Shown: one piece after another, positions 55,580 through 63,663 of the stretch
How positions within the stretch are numbered: position 1 is the first letter of the stretch
Layout: each line of letters begins with the position of its first letter
Origin: JBCCQL01 sp039414355
Lineage (GTDB): Bacteria; Planctomycetota; Planctomycetia; Pirellulales; Lacipirellulaceae
NCBI GenBank assembly: GCA_039414355.1
Contig: JBCDJN010000014.1
Location: 1-64,000, forward strand
Direction: 5' to 3'
DNA: 64,000 nt
The notes under the pieces: generated by a model
Database searches by the model: none
What the model was told of the DNA's origin: nothing
The model's input: only the letters and a program-made list of their open reading frames with translations
Made by a program: the position numbers and the translations under genes

Positions 55580-56697
55580 TGCGCGTTCTTCAGAGCTTCG
55601 AGTTCCGCATTCAGCTCCTTCTCGCGGGCGCTTGCCGCTTCGAGCTTCTGCTTCGCCTCGGCCAGTTGTTTCTCAGCGGCGGTGGCTTGCTGCTCGGCGG
55701 TGGTCCGCTCGCCCACGACCCGCTCCAGCTCGCCCGTCAACCGCTCGCGAACCACGCCCGGGTGATTCCAGCCGAGGTTGACTATCAGGCCGGGCTTGTC
55801 GGCTTGGATTTTCTTGGCCGCCTCGAAGGTGACTCCGGTCTGCCAGACGTAGAGCCGCGAGAGCTTGGGCAATGCCGCCAACTCCGCCAGCCCCGGGTTG
55901 CCGACCTTCGAACCGTAGAGGTTCAGGTACTCCAGCCGCTTGAGCCCCGCGATCGACCCCATGGCGGCGTCGGTCACCGCGGTGTTCTCCAGGTGAAGCC
56001 GGCTGAGATTGATCAGCGTCGCGAGCCCGCGGACCCCGTCGTCGGTGACTTTCGTTCGACCAAGATCGAGCCACGCCACGTTGGGCGCCACGGCCTGCAC
56101 GAGCGTTAGCGTCTCGTCGGTCACTTCGCCCGGGCCGCTGGGGAAGCCGATGCTCAGCAGCGGGCTGCCGGCGTAGAGCGGAACAACCGAGGCGCCCGCC
56201 GCTTGCAGGGCGGCAATGGCTTCGGCAGACGCCGGGGCCGGTGCGGGCTCGGCTTCTGCTTCGGCCGGCTCGGCCTCCGCCATCTCGGCTTCGGGCACCG
56301 CTTCTGCGCTCGTCAGGATCGCCCCCTGCTCAATCCACAGCCGCACGCTCTGGACCTGCTCGTCGGTGAGCCGCTTGCCTCCCTTGGGCATCCGCAGCGG
56401 GTCGTCGTCCGGCAGCGTCAGGCGGTTGTAGAGCTCACTCGACTCGGGGTCGCCCGCGACGACGAGGCCGATCTCCTCAAGCTCCTTCATCAGCTCCGTG
56501 GTGTGCATCCGCAGTTCACCCAGCCCCTTCTTCTCGCCGTGGCACTTGTAGCACCGCCCGGCGAAGACCGGCTCCACGACTTTGGCGAAGTCCACTATCG
56601 GCGGGCCGCTCGCCGCTTGTTCCGCGTACGCAGAACAGGCGAAAAGGAGGGCTGGCAGAAACAGGGCAGACTGGCGAATCCAGGGACTGATCAACAT
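55576..56697 (-). CDS. Planctomycete-type cytochrome c / leucine-rich repeat protein
   Basis: A 373-residue protein. The ATG at 56697 (MLISPWIRQSALFLPALLFA) gives a signal peptide ending near AYAEQ; longer frames add 148 low-complexity residues. Residues about 35-125 form a PSCyt1-type domain with one heme motif, CYKCH, then GLGELRMHT and MPKGGKRLTDEQVQSVRLWI. An acidic Ala/Pro/Glu linker (about 130-165) leads to several leucine-rich repeats (WLDLGRTKVTDDG, LSRLHLENTAVTD, LEYLNLYGSKVGNPGL). It ends with an Ala/Glu/Lys-rich coiled coil. It would be periplasmic. The partner or redox role is unknown. The stop overlaps the fhcB start by 4 nt. Confidence 0.87.
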   Translation of the reverse strand: MLISPWIRQSALFLPALLFACSAYAEQAASGPPIVDFAKVVEPVFAGRCYKCHGEKKGLGELRMHTTELMKELEEIGLVVAGDPESSELYNRLTLPDDDPLRMPKGGKRLTDEQVQSVRLWIEQGAILTSAEAVPEAEMAEAEPAEAEAEPAPAPASAEAIAALQAAGASVVPLYAGSPLLSIGFPSGPGEVTDETLTLVQAVAPNVAWLDLGRTKVTDDGVRGLATLINLSRLHLENTAVTDAAMGSIAGLKRLEYLNLYGSKVGNPGLAELAALPKLSRLYVWQTGVTFEAAKKIQADKPGLIVNLGWNHPGVVRERLTGELERVVGERTTAEQQATAAEKQLAEAKQKLEAASAREKELNAELEALKNAQ

Positions 56698-56875
56698 TGA
56701 TGAACGCCTTGAACAGGGAGTTGCCATCGGTAACACCACTTGCGAGTCTAGCCACGCGGGCGCACGCGTTCTACCGAGCCGGCCGCCCGGGCGACCCGGT
56801 TGGGCGGAAATCGCGTGCCGACCGCCGCCAATCGTATGAGCTCTCCCGCCAACACCCGCCCCCCAAGGCCCTGCC

Positions 56876-58642
56876 GTGCCCCTGCCACGTTTGCTGATTT
56901 GGTCGCTCGCCCTTGTCTGGCTGACGCTGCTACCCGGGACGCCCGTGGCCGCCGCCACTCCGGCCGAGGAGCTGAACGCGCTCATCGCCAAGGCGTGGGA
57001 GTTCCGCATGCAGGAGTATCCCCAGTTCGCCACACGCACGGGCGACCACCGATTTAACGACAAGCTGGCGAGCGTTTCGCTGGCCGACGCGGAGCGGCGG
57101 AACCAAGCCGACCAAGGGTTTCTGGACCGGCTCGCAGCCATCGACGCGGACGCGCTCGCCGGCCAGGACCGCGTGAACTACAAGCTGTTTGAGCGTGAAC
57201 TGCGTGACGGGATTGCCGAGTACGGATTCAATGACCACTTGGTCGCCATCAGCAATCGTTCCGGCTTTCACATTTCGTTCCCTGACCTGCCGAAGCTCAC
57301 GCCGCTGGCGACGACCAAAGACTTCGAGAACTACCTCGCCCGGCTCCGCGCGTTCGGCGACTACGCCGATGGCAACATCGCGCTGCTCCGCGAGGGCGTG
57401 CGGACCGGTTACACGCTGCCGGCGGTGATCCTCGAAGGCTGGGAGGATTCGGTCGACGCCCACATTGTGGACGACCCGACCGAGAGCGTCCTGTACGAGC
57501 CGCTCACGAACCCGCCCGCCACGGTCCCCGCCGGCGAGCACGACCGGCTACGCAAAGCCGCCAAGTCAGCGATCGCGGAGTCGGTCGTCCCCGCGTACCA
57601 ACGATTCCGCCGGTTCATGGCGGACGAGTACCTGCCGAACTGCCGGACCGCGATCGGCGCCTCCGCGCTGCCCGGCGGCCGTGAGTTTTACCGCCACCGC
57701 GTCCGCAAGTTCACCACGCTCGACACCACGCCCGAAGAGGTCCACGCCCGCGGCTTGGCCGAGGTGAAGCGGATCCGGTCGGAGATGGACGCGATCATCG
57801 AACGCGTCGGCTTCGACGGCGACTTCGCGGCGTTCGTCGAGCACCTGCGCACCGAGCCGAAGTTCTACGCCAAGACGCCCGACGAGTTGCTCGCCAAGTG
57901 CGCGCTCATCCTCAAGCGCGCCGATGGGCAGTTGCCGAAGGTCTTCGCCGTGCTGCCCCGGACGCCTTATGGCCTGGTGCCGGTGCCGGACTACATCGCC
58001 CCCAAGACCACCAGCGCGTACTACATGCGGCCCGGCGGCGACGGCACAACCGCCGGCAACTACTACCTGAACACCTACAATCTGCCGAGCCGACCGCTCT
58101 ACGCGCTCGAGGCGCTCTCGCTCCACGAGGCGGTGCCCGGCCACCACCTGCAACTCGCCCTGCAGCAGGAGCTGCCGGACATGCCGCCGTTCCGCAAGTA
58201 CTCGGGGTTCACCGCGTTCATCGAAGGCTGGGCGTTGTACTCGGAGCGGCTCGGGCTGGAGATGGGTTTCTACGAAGACCCCCACAGCGACTTCGGCCGG
58301 CTGACGATGGAGATCTGGCGGGCGTGCCGGTTGGTGGTGGACACGGGCGTGCACTACTTCGGCTGGACGCGTGACGAGGCGATCGCCTTCATGGCCGCCA
58401 ACTCGGCGATGTCGCTGCACAACATCCGCGCGGAGGTCGATCGCTACATCGGCTGGCCCGGCCAGGCGCTCGCCTACAAAACGGGCGAGCTGAAGATCCG
58501 CGAGCTTCGCGGCATGGCCGAAGAGCGGCTCGGCGATGAGTTCGACGTCCGCGAGTTCCACCGCGTGGTGCTCGGCGCCGGCGCGGTCCCGCTGGACGTG
58601 CTGGAGGAGAACGTCGTCGCGTGGGTTGAGTCGGCCGAGTGA
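56876..58642 (+). CDS. DUF885 family secreted peptidase-like protein
   Basis: A 588-residue protein starting at a GTG with AAGG upstream. It has a signal peptide (MPLPRLLIWSLALVWLTLLP, cleavage near VAAA). The zinc-binding motif HEAVPGHHLQ (residues 417-426) is the hallmark of DUF885, with the downstream YIEGW-type element present as FIEGWALYSERLG. The fold resembles M2/M32-type metallopeptidases and several members hydrolyse peptides or esters. Substrate is not known. Full family length, no truncation. It is divergent from the cytochrome/LRR gene (178 bp) and converges with the membrane protein gene, 7 bp apart. Confidence 0.9.
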   Translation: MPLPRLLIWSLALVWLTLLPGTPVAAATPAEELNALIAKAWEFRMQEYPQFATRTGDHRFNDKLASVSLADAERRNQADQGFLDRLAAIDADALAGQDRVNYKLFERELRDGIAEYGFNDHLVAISNRSGFHISFPDLPKLTPLATTKDFENYLARLRAFGDYADGNIALLREGVRTGYTLPAVILEGWEDSVDAHIVDDPTESVLYEPLTNPPATVPAGEHDRLRKAAKSAIAESVVPAYQRFRRFMADEYLPNCRTAIGASALPGGREFYRHRVRKFTTLDTTPEEVHARGLAEVKRIRSEMDAIIERVGFDGDFAAFVEHLRTEPKFYAKTPDELLAKCALILKRADGQLPKVFAVLPRTPYGLVPVPDYIAPKTTSAYYMRPGGDGTTAGNYYLNTYNLPSRPLYALEALSLHEAVPGHHLQLALQQELPDMPPFRKYSGFTAFIEGWALYSERLGLEMGFYEDPHSDFGRLTMEIWRACRLVVDTGVHYFGWTRDEAIAFMAANSAMSLHNIRAEVDRYIGWPGQALAYKTGELKIRELRGMAEERLGDEFDVREFHRVVLGAGAVPLDVLEENVVAWVESAE

Positions 58643-58649
58643 TCCGCGG

Positions 58650-59501
58650 TCACGCGCCCGCCGACGTGAACACGCCGAGGATGCTCAGGCCGATGTACAG
58701 CAGCAGGGTGATCCACCACCCCAGCGCGAGCATCGGCGGCATCTGCACACCGGCGGCGAAGGCTACCAGGCCCGCCACCGCCACCAGACCAAGGACCGCG
58801 GCGGCGGCGCCAACGCCAATCAGGCTCAGGATGCCCATCAAAACGGACGCCACGCCGAGCGCAATGAGCACTTGCTTCATGGAGAAGTTGAAGCGGAACG
58901 TCGGCTTCTCCTCGTCGGCGTCGTCGTCGGCCCGGTAAAAGGCCTCTTGCTCGGGGTCCCAGTCGTCGTCGAGCTCGTCAGCTTGCGGCTCGCCCGCCTC
59001 GCCGCAGCGGGCCCGCTCGACGAGCTGCTTCCGCTTTGCATCGAGCGCGGCTTCGCGGCGGCGGTCTTTCCACGCCAAGAACGCGTTGGCCACCACCAAG
59101 GCGGTCAGCACCAAGAGCATCAGTGCCGCCACGCTGCTGCCGATGAGCTTCGCCGCCGAAAGGAACACGGCCAGCGCCGCCGTGCCCATGAGCATGTGCT
59201 TGATCTGGAAGCGGAACTTAAAGTCCTTGAGGAACTCGTCGAGGTCCTGGCCAGAGTTGGCGTCCTCGTAGACCTCGTCGATGTCGAGCGCCGTCGTCGC
59301 GCGAACCACTTCCTCTTCCGCACGACGCTGCTCGGACGCGATGATGTCGGGGTCGACGGGCTCGAGCTCGTAGTCCTCGCCGTCGTCGTCGAACTCATCG
59401 TCGAAGTCGCGGCCCGTGGGCTTCGCTTCAGACGGCTCGGTCGTGGACCGGTAGAACCGGTCGCGGTCCACGGGATCGGAGGAGGAATCGCCGGTAGGCA
59501 T
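58650..59501 (-). CDS. Planctomycete membrane protein with acidic N-terminus
   Basis: A 283-residue protein. The ATG at 59501 (MPTGDSSSDPVDRDR) is chosen; residues upstream in frame are Arg/Pro-rich. The N-terminal 80 residues are acidic and probably cytoplasmic. Two membrane helices follow (about 95-140), then a charged loop of about 60 residues (KDRRREAALDAKRKQLVERA) and four further helices. The phrase FKFRFQIKHMLMGTAAL before helix 1 and FRFNFSMKQVLIALGVASV before helix 3 look alike, suggesting an internal duplication. No known family was recognised. Confidence 0.72.
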   Translation of the reverse strand: MPTGDSSSDPVDRDRFYRSTTEPSEAKPTGRDFDDEFDDDGEDYELEPVDPDIIASEQRRAEEEVVRATTALDIDEVYEDANSGQDLDEFLKDFKFRFQIKHMLMGTAALAVFLSAAKLIGSSVAALMLLVLTALVVANAFLAWKDRRREAALDAKRKQLVERARCGEAGEPQADELDDDWDPEQEAFYRADDDADEEKPTFRFNFSMKQVLIALGVASVLMGILSLIGVGAAAAVLGLVAVAGLVAFAAGVQMPPMLALGWWITLLLYIGLSILGVFTSAGA

Positions 59502-59595
59502 GCGGGCTGGCTTCCGGGGTTGAACGCGATTCAACCCAGTATACGAAAGCCGCGGCAGCGACGGCGAGATTCGCCCGCTTGCCGCTGCGAATCGC

Positions 59596-60330
59596 TCAGT
59601 ACCGCGCCGTGGTCTGCCAACGGTCAACCATCCGCGTAGGCGCCTGCACGGCCGGCCCCGGCGTGGCGGTGCCGAGCGCCGCATTCAGCGCGGCGACGCG
59701 GCCCGAGACTTCGGGCTGGAAACGGTTCAACTCCAGCGATCGCTGGTAGTTCTCCAGCGCCTGCCGATGGTCGCCCGCCTGATCACGCAGCCGACCGAGC
59801 GCCGTGAACGCCCGCGCGTTATCCGGGTCGGCAGCCAGCGCGGCCACGAGTTGGGCCGACGCCTGCTCGGGCTGGTTCGTCTCTTCCAGCAGTCGGGCCA
59901 GCTCGATCTTGGGCTCGGGGTTGTCGGGGCTCGCCAGGTTCCAGTGGTTGAGCAGCCGGAACGAGGCGTCTTGCCGGCCGGTCTCCGAGAGCAGCACGGC
60001 CAGGCCGCGGTAGCACTCGGTGTGGTCCGGGTCCCGCTCCAGGCATTGGTTGTAGAACATCTCCGCCTGCCGCAGATCGTCCGGCCGGCTGTGGAGCGTG
60101 CCCGTCTTGTGCAGCGACGCGGCCAGGTTGTAGTAGCCGTCCGCGGAGTCCGGATTGGCGGCCACGGCCTGCTGGAACTTCTCGGTCGCCGCGGGGTACG
60201 CCCCCTGCTGGTACAGGCGGACGCCCTCGGAGTTCTTCGCCTGGCTGGTCACGGTGTTACACCCGGCAGACGCCGAGAGCAACGCCAACGCCACCAACGC
60301 CGGCCCGAGGGCCGTGGCGCTTCGATTCAC
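59596..60330 (-). CDS. TPR lipoprotein
   Basis: A 244-residue protein. Starting at the GTG at 60330 gives a lipoprotein signal with lipobox LLSASAGC (Cys24); an ATG at 60408 adds 26 polar residues. TPR units follow (for example GAYPAATEKFQQAVAANPDS, ADGYYNLAASLHKTG and DNARAFTALGRLRDQAGDHR), about five in total. The end is Thr/Pro-rich. It would be anchored to a membrane through the lipidated cysteine and serve as a protein-interaction scaffold; no partner is evident. It follows the membrane protein's region on the same strand but is upstream of it by 94 bp, so the two may share a transcript. Confidence 0.85.
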   Translation of the reverse strand: MNRSATALGPALVALALLSASAGCNTVTSQAKNSEGVRLYQQGAYPAATEKFQQAVAANPDSADGYYNLAASLHKTGTLHSRPDDLRQAEMFYNQCLERDPDHTECYRGLAVLLSETGRQDASFRLLNHWNLASPDNPEPKIELARLLEETNQPEQASAQLVAALAADPDNARAFTALGRLRDQAGDHRQALENYQRSLELNRFQPEVSGRVAALNAALGTATPGPAVQAPTRMVDRWQTTARY

Positions 60331-60682
60331 ATTCGTTTCCGATGGCTGAAATACGGCTGGCGTCACCAGATTCGCCTCCCGCGAGTCCTTGGGAATCTCC
60401 GCACCCATTCGCAGAGGGCGGGACCGTAGCAGGCGCTCGGCCGACGGACAATCGCAGTCTGATGCGAGATTAGCCCGCCACCGTTCCGCATTCCGGACAA
60501 CCGTTACAGAGCGGCAAGTTCCCTGAACTCTCAGCTTTTTCCAGCCCGCAGGCCGAACCTATCTTCGCCAGGCAGGTGTATTTACGCAGTAGGTTGCGGC
60601 GAATGGAGTCGCCCCCGCGGGGTCGACGCGTCGGCCATGCCCGCGGGACCCTCCCCAAGTCCGCACACGCTGGAGACCGACG
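60331..60682. other. Divergent intergenic region
   Basis: About 350 bp between the TPR lipoprotein and the basic protein genes, which are transcribed away from each other. No strong promoter consensus was found by eye. GGAG at 60672-60675 stands 7 nt before the GTG of the basic protein. Short minus-strand frames here (60470-60658 and longer ones overlapping the next gene) lack support. Confidence 0.4.
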
Positions 60683-61219
60683 GTGGCAAAATCAACGACC
60701 GGGGCAAAGAAGAAGAAGCCGGCCGCGAGCTCGGCTCGCTCCCCCAAGAAGAAGGCGACCGCAAAATCGTCGAAGGCTACGGAGACCGAAGCCACCGAGG
60801 CGACCATCGACCGGCGCCGCAAGCCCCGCCGCACCGAGAAGGCGGAAAAGCCCGAGCCGATCACGGAAGAAACGGGCGCCGGTCCGAAGCTGGAACGCCG
60901 CAAGAAGGTCAATCGCCGCCGACAAATCGACCCCACGACCTGCGAGCGGGACTACTCCGACCAGGAAGTGGAGTTCATGAACGCTCTGGACGACTACAAG
61001 CGGGCCAGCGGCCGGATGTTCCCGACCTGCAGCGAGGTCCTGGAGGTCATCCGCTCGCTGGGCTACGTCAAGCTGTCAGCCGCGGAGCTGGCGGCCCGGG
61101 CTGAGAACGACGCCGATGGCGACGCGGAGGCCGAAGACTCCGCTTTATCGGGCGAGGCGGCCACGGCCGACGCCCAAAGCGAGGCTTCCGAGGAAGAGCT
61201 CGAACCGGCGGCCGTCTAG
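60683..61219 (+). CDS. Basic/acidic planctomycete protein of unknown function
   Basis: A 178-residue protein starting at a GTG with GGAG 7 nt upstream. The first 80 residues are Lys/Arg/Ala/Thr-rich (KKKKPAASSARSPKKKATAK, RRRKPRRTEK), like DNA- or RNA-binding tails. The middle (about 82-130) is a compact, possibly conserved module: RQIDPTTCERDYSDQEVEFM, ALDDYKRASGRMFPTCSEVL and EVIRSLGYVKL. The last 45 residues are strongly acidic. It has no signal peptide and is presumably cytoplasmic. The layout suggests a nucleic-acid-associated protein but no family is recognised. A strong hairpin terminator lies downstream. Confidence 0.72.
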   Translation: MAKSTTGAKKKKPAASSARSPKKKATAKSSKATETEATEATIDRRRKPRRTEKAEKPEPITEETGAGPKLERRKKVNRRRQIDPTTCERDYSDQEVEFMNALDDYKRASGRMFPTCSEVLEVIRSLGYVKLSAAELAARAENDADGDAEAEDSALSGEAATADAQSEASEEELEPAAV

Positions 61220-61327
61220 TCCGCCGATTTTCGATGAAGGACGCGGCGCCTGCGAGTTGCGGGGCGTGATTTTGGACCGGGGGCGGTCGAATCCCCACGG
61301 CTCACGAGGCGGCGTGTCAACCAAAAC

Positions 61328-61378
61328 AGGCGGCGGGGCCGATTGCGATCGTGTCGGCCCAGCCGCCTGTAGGTTTTT
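61328..61378. terminator. Bidirectional intrinsic terminator between convergent genes
   Basis: A 15-bp stem with one mismatch (61328-61342 with 61354-61368; arms begin AGGCGGCG and end AGCCGCCT) and an 11-nt loop. On the plus strand it is followed within 5 nt by TTTTT (61374-61378). On the minus strand it is followed closely by TTTT. It can end both the 60683 gene and the FHA gene, which converge here. Confidence 0.8.
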
Positions 61379-61412
61379 GTGGACGGTAATCCGCGGCCGG
61401 TGCAACGGTGCT

Positions 61413-62108
61413 CTAGCGTCGCCGGGCGAGTTCCCGCAGCACGTCGGCCGCGGCTTCGCAGCTGTCTTTGGCTTGTGGCTTGGCCGGCAGCGGCGGCAGT
61501 TTGCCGGGCTTCTTCTTGCCGCCCTTTTCCTCATCGCCTTCCTCGGCGCCCTCAGCGGCTTGCTCGCCCTCGTCGGCGGCATCGTCGTCGCCGGCCGCTG
61601 GGTCCTCAAGAATCGTCGCCTTGCCGTCCATCACGGCGTGGGTTTCGTCCATCCTAAAGGACTGCGTTTCCCGCATCGCGGCTTCGCTCTGGGGCTCGGG
61701 CCCGAGCAGCCAGCGGCTGATGTCGTCGTCTTCAACCGAGACGCTGTCGCCCTTCTCGGCCGTCCGCTGCAGCGAGTCGGCCACGCCTTCCACCTTGGGC
61801 CGCTTCTGGCGGTCGAGGTCGGCCGGGTGATCGAACACAAACTCCAGCGGCCCAACCTTCAGTTCATCGCCGTGACGCAGGGGCGTTTCGCCCTCGATAT
61901 TGGCGCCGTTGACGAACGTGCCGTTCCGGCTGCCTAGATCCTGGACGGTCACACCTTGTTCGGTCCGCAGCAGCACGCAGTGGCGTCGGCTGATCGCGTC
62001 GCTCCCGGCGCGCAGCGTGCAGTCGCTCGCCCTTCCGATGACGAACTTGTGCTTCTTCAGCGGTATTTCGGCACCGCTCTTGGCGCCGGCAAGGACCTTC
62101 AACTTCAT
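61413..62108 (-). CDS. FHA-domain protein
   Basis: A 231-residue protein with AGGGG 6 nt before the ATG. The N-terminal FHA domain (about 1-95) has the phosphothreonine-binding motifs FVIGRASDC, SDAISRRHC and GSRNGTFVNG. The remainder is acidic, with a Lys-rich patch (EKGGKKKPGK) and a final LRELARRR. FHA domains bind phosphorylated Thr in partner proteins, mostly of Ser/Thr kinase signalling. Two such kinases are in this window, one with many Thr-acidic motifs, but about 12 kb away. No second effector domain is visible, so it may be an adaptor. Confidence 0.9.
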   Translation of the reverse strand: MKLKVLAGAKSGAEIPLKKHKFVIGRASDCTLRAGSDAISRRHCVLLRTEQGVTVQDLGSRNGTFVNGANIEGETPLRHGDELKVGPLEFVFDHPADLDRQKRPKVEGVADSLQRTAEKGDSVSVEDDDISRWLLGPEPQSEAAMRETQSFRMDETHAVMDGKATILEDPAAGDDDAADEGEQAAEGAEEGDEEKGGKKKPGKLPPLPAKPQAKDSCEAAADVLRELARRR

Positions 62109-62515
62109 GTCTTACCCCTAAATCGCTCCGCGAAAGATAGACGTGGAAATAGCAGAACTCGCGGCAACAGAGCGAAGCTAGCGGCTAGAGATGTTGGACG
62201 GGCCTCGGAGTCGGGTGCCTGAGGTGGAGAGGGATGAGGGGCGGCAAGGAGGCGGAAGAAAAAACGATAGGATAAGGAACTCTTCCACCGTCGCACTCCG
62301 GCCGGCGCCGGGGTGCAAGCAAGCTAGCCGACACCTCCATCGTATACATAACGCCCCCGCTTGGGCGAGGGCCTTTCGGAAGCCACTGTAGTTATCGGCA
62401 CAATCGCGTCGCTACCCTCGATTCGCGCACGGCTCTCTAGCAAACTCACGCAACGTTCACATCGGCCGAGGCTCCTCCGCAAGGCGGCCGCGCCAAGTGG
62501 GCGGCTGCCCGACAA
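62109..62515. other. Intergenic region with two hairpins and a purine-rich patch
   Basis: About 400 bp between the lipoate-ligase stop and the FHA gene start, both on the minus strand. It holds a 10-bp hairpin with one mismatch (62293-62302/62307-62316), an 8-bp hairpin with one mismatch (62353-62360/62365-62372, loop TTGG) and a purine-rich run at about 62220-62280. The second hairpin may terminate the ligase transcript, but its T-tail is weak. No gene is convincing. Confidence 0.5.
62353..62372 (-). terminator. Possible intrinsic terminator after the lipoate ligase gene
   Basis: The stem GCCCCCGC/GCGAGGGC has a 4-nt loop and one mismatch. It lies 144 bp past the ligase stop. Only a weak T-rich tail (GTTATG) follows on the minus strand, so the termination role is uncertain. 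Confidence 0.3.
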
Positions 62516-63286
62516 CTAACGTCGCTTCGACCAGGCGACGTTTCCAAATCGCCCCGCCAACTCACGTTCGGCTTTCCGCAACATCTCTCGGCCGAGTGTT
62601 GCCTCCGCGAGCTCCGCGTCCAGACACCCTGCCATGGCCTCGGCGAGCGGTGCGACCAAGTCGGCCGTCCTCTCACTAATGTCTCCGCCGAACAATTCCG
62701 CTAGCCCGGGCAGCTCCGGCGCCGAGGCTGACTGGGCCAGCAGCAGGCCGCCGTGCTGCAGCACGGCGCCCCGCCGCTTCCGCTGGGCGCTACCCATGAC
62801 TTTGTGCTCAGCGCCCGCCGAAACCGCCAGCAGATCGCCCTCGCTCCGCCGTTGGAAGCACAAGAACGGCTCGTCGGCGGGCGGGCGGACTATTGCCGAG
62901 TCGCACAGCTTGAGCTCGGCGCCGGGCAGGGCGTTCTCCAGCACTGAGACCACCGCCGCGTGCACCCGCCGGTAGCAGCTCTCGGCCCCCCCGTCGGGCA
63001 ACGCGGCCGCGGGCAGGGCGAGACTGTAGGTCAGCTCATGGTCGTGAATGAGCGCCCCACCGCCCGAGTGCCGGCGGACGCAGGGCAAGGCGGCGCTGGC
63101 CGGGTGGCGCTGGCGGTCCGCGTGCTTCTGGAAGTATCCGAGCGAGACCGTCGGCTCACGCCACCGGTAGAACCGAAGGATCGCCTCGCCGTGCTCGATC
63201 GCCCAATCCAAGAGCGCCTCATCGACCGCCATGTTCCAGGCGCCGTCGCCGGGCGGATCGATGATGAGGGCGAGTCTGGTTGGCAT
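62516..63286 (-). CDS. lplA: Lipoate-protein ligase A family protein
   Basis: A 256-residue biotin/lipoate-ligase-fold enzyme. Motifs are WNMAVDEALLDWA, FYRWREPTVSLGYFQ, RRHSGGGALIHDHELTYSL (substrate-binding loop) and KVMGSAQRKRRGAVLQHGGL, with the catalytic lysine in KVMGSAQ. It attaches lipoyl or octanoyl groups to acceptor proteins, such as the H-protein of glycine cleavage. Ligase and LipM-type octanoyltransferase cannot be told apart here. gcvPB lies just upstream on the same strand, separated by a small cassette, which fits a glycine-cleavage function. The right-hand start region is only 4 bp from an inverted-repeat arm. Confidence 0.88.
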   Translation of the reverse strand: MPTRLALIIDPPGDGAWNMAVDEALLDWAIEHGEAILRFYRWREPTVSLGYFQKHADRQRHPASAALPCVRRHSGGGALIHDHELTYSLALPAAALPDGGAESCYRRVHAAVVSVLENALPGAELKLCDSAIVRPPADEPFLCFQRRSEGDLLAVSAGAEHKVMGSAQRKRRGAVLQHGGLLLAQSASAPELPGLAELFGGDISERTADLVAPLAEAMAGCLDAELAEATLGREMLRKAERELAGRFGNVAWSKRR

Positions 63287-63290
63287 CGGT

Positions 63291-63656
63291 CTCTCGCGGA
63301 GACGCAGAGGAGCGGCACCCTAACGCCTACGCGTGGCGACCGAAGCGAGCAAGTCGCTCGCTTCGGAAAACTGATAGGCACTGCTGGTCCCAGCCATTGA
63401 AGTACCAGGCGTTTACGAAACGCTCCAAAGCAACGAACTGGGCGTCCGAAAGACCGCTAAGGATCGTCTCGCAACCCTCTAGCCGCCCGAGCTCAAGGAA
63501 CCGGGCGAAGCGACTCTCACTCTCAACAGCAGCAGGTGGCAGGCATTCGCCTATCCACTCGTCTCGTATCTCATCGCGAAACGTCCGCCATTCCGCGCTG
63601 CGATTGGTCCTGCGCCGGAACGCCATCGCGGTATGCCCTCTGCGTCTCTGCGAGAG
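63291..63656. mobile_element. 366-bp unit bracketed by 20-bp inverted repeats
   Basis: The left arm CTCTCGCGGAGACGCAGAGG (63291-63310) and the reverse complement of the right arm (63637-63656) match at 19 of 20 positions. The unit fills the gap between the gcvPB stop (7 bp away) and the lplA start (4 bp away). One small open frame lies inside, reading the same way as its neighbours. No direct target duplication is visible. Related CTCTGCGTCTCTGCG-like repeats are often found around small genes in bacterial genomes; whether this unit moves is not shown. Confidence 0.6.
63327..63626 (-). CDS. Small hypothetical protein inside the inverted-repeat unit
   Basis: A 99-residue protein if started at ATG 63626 (MAFRRRTNRSAEWRTFRDEI). 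The frame is open 12 codons further, but those extra codons lie in the inverted-repeat arm. The protein is polar and probably helical, with FARFLELGRLEGCETILSGL and FVALERFVNAWYFNGWDQQC, and no signal peptide. I do not recognise a family. It could be a real cassette gene or a passenger of the repeat. Confidence 0.55.
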   Translation of the reverse strand: MAFRRRTNRSAEWRTFRDEIRDEWIGECLPPAAVESESRFARFLELGRLEGCETILSGLSDAQFVALERFVNAWYFNGWDQQCLSVFRSERLARFGRHA

Positions 63657-63663
63657 ATCCACG

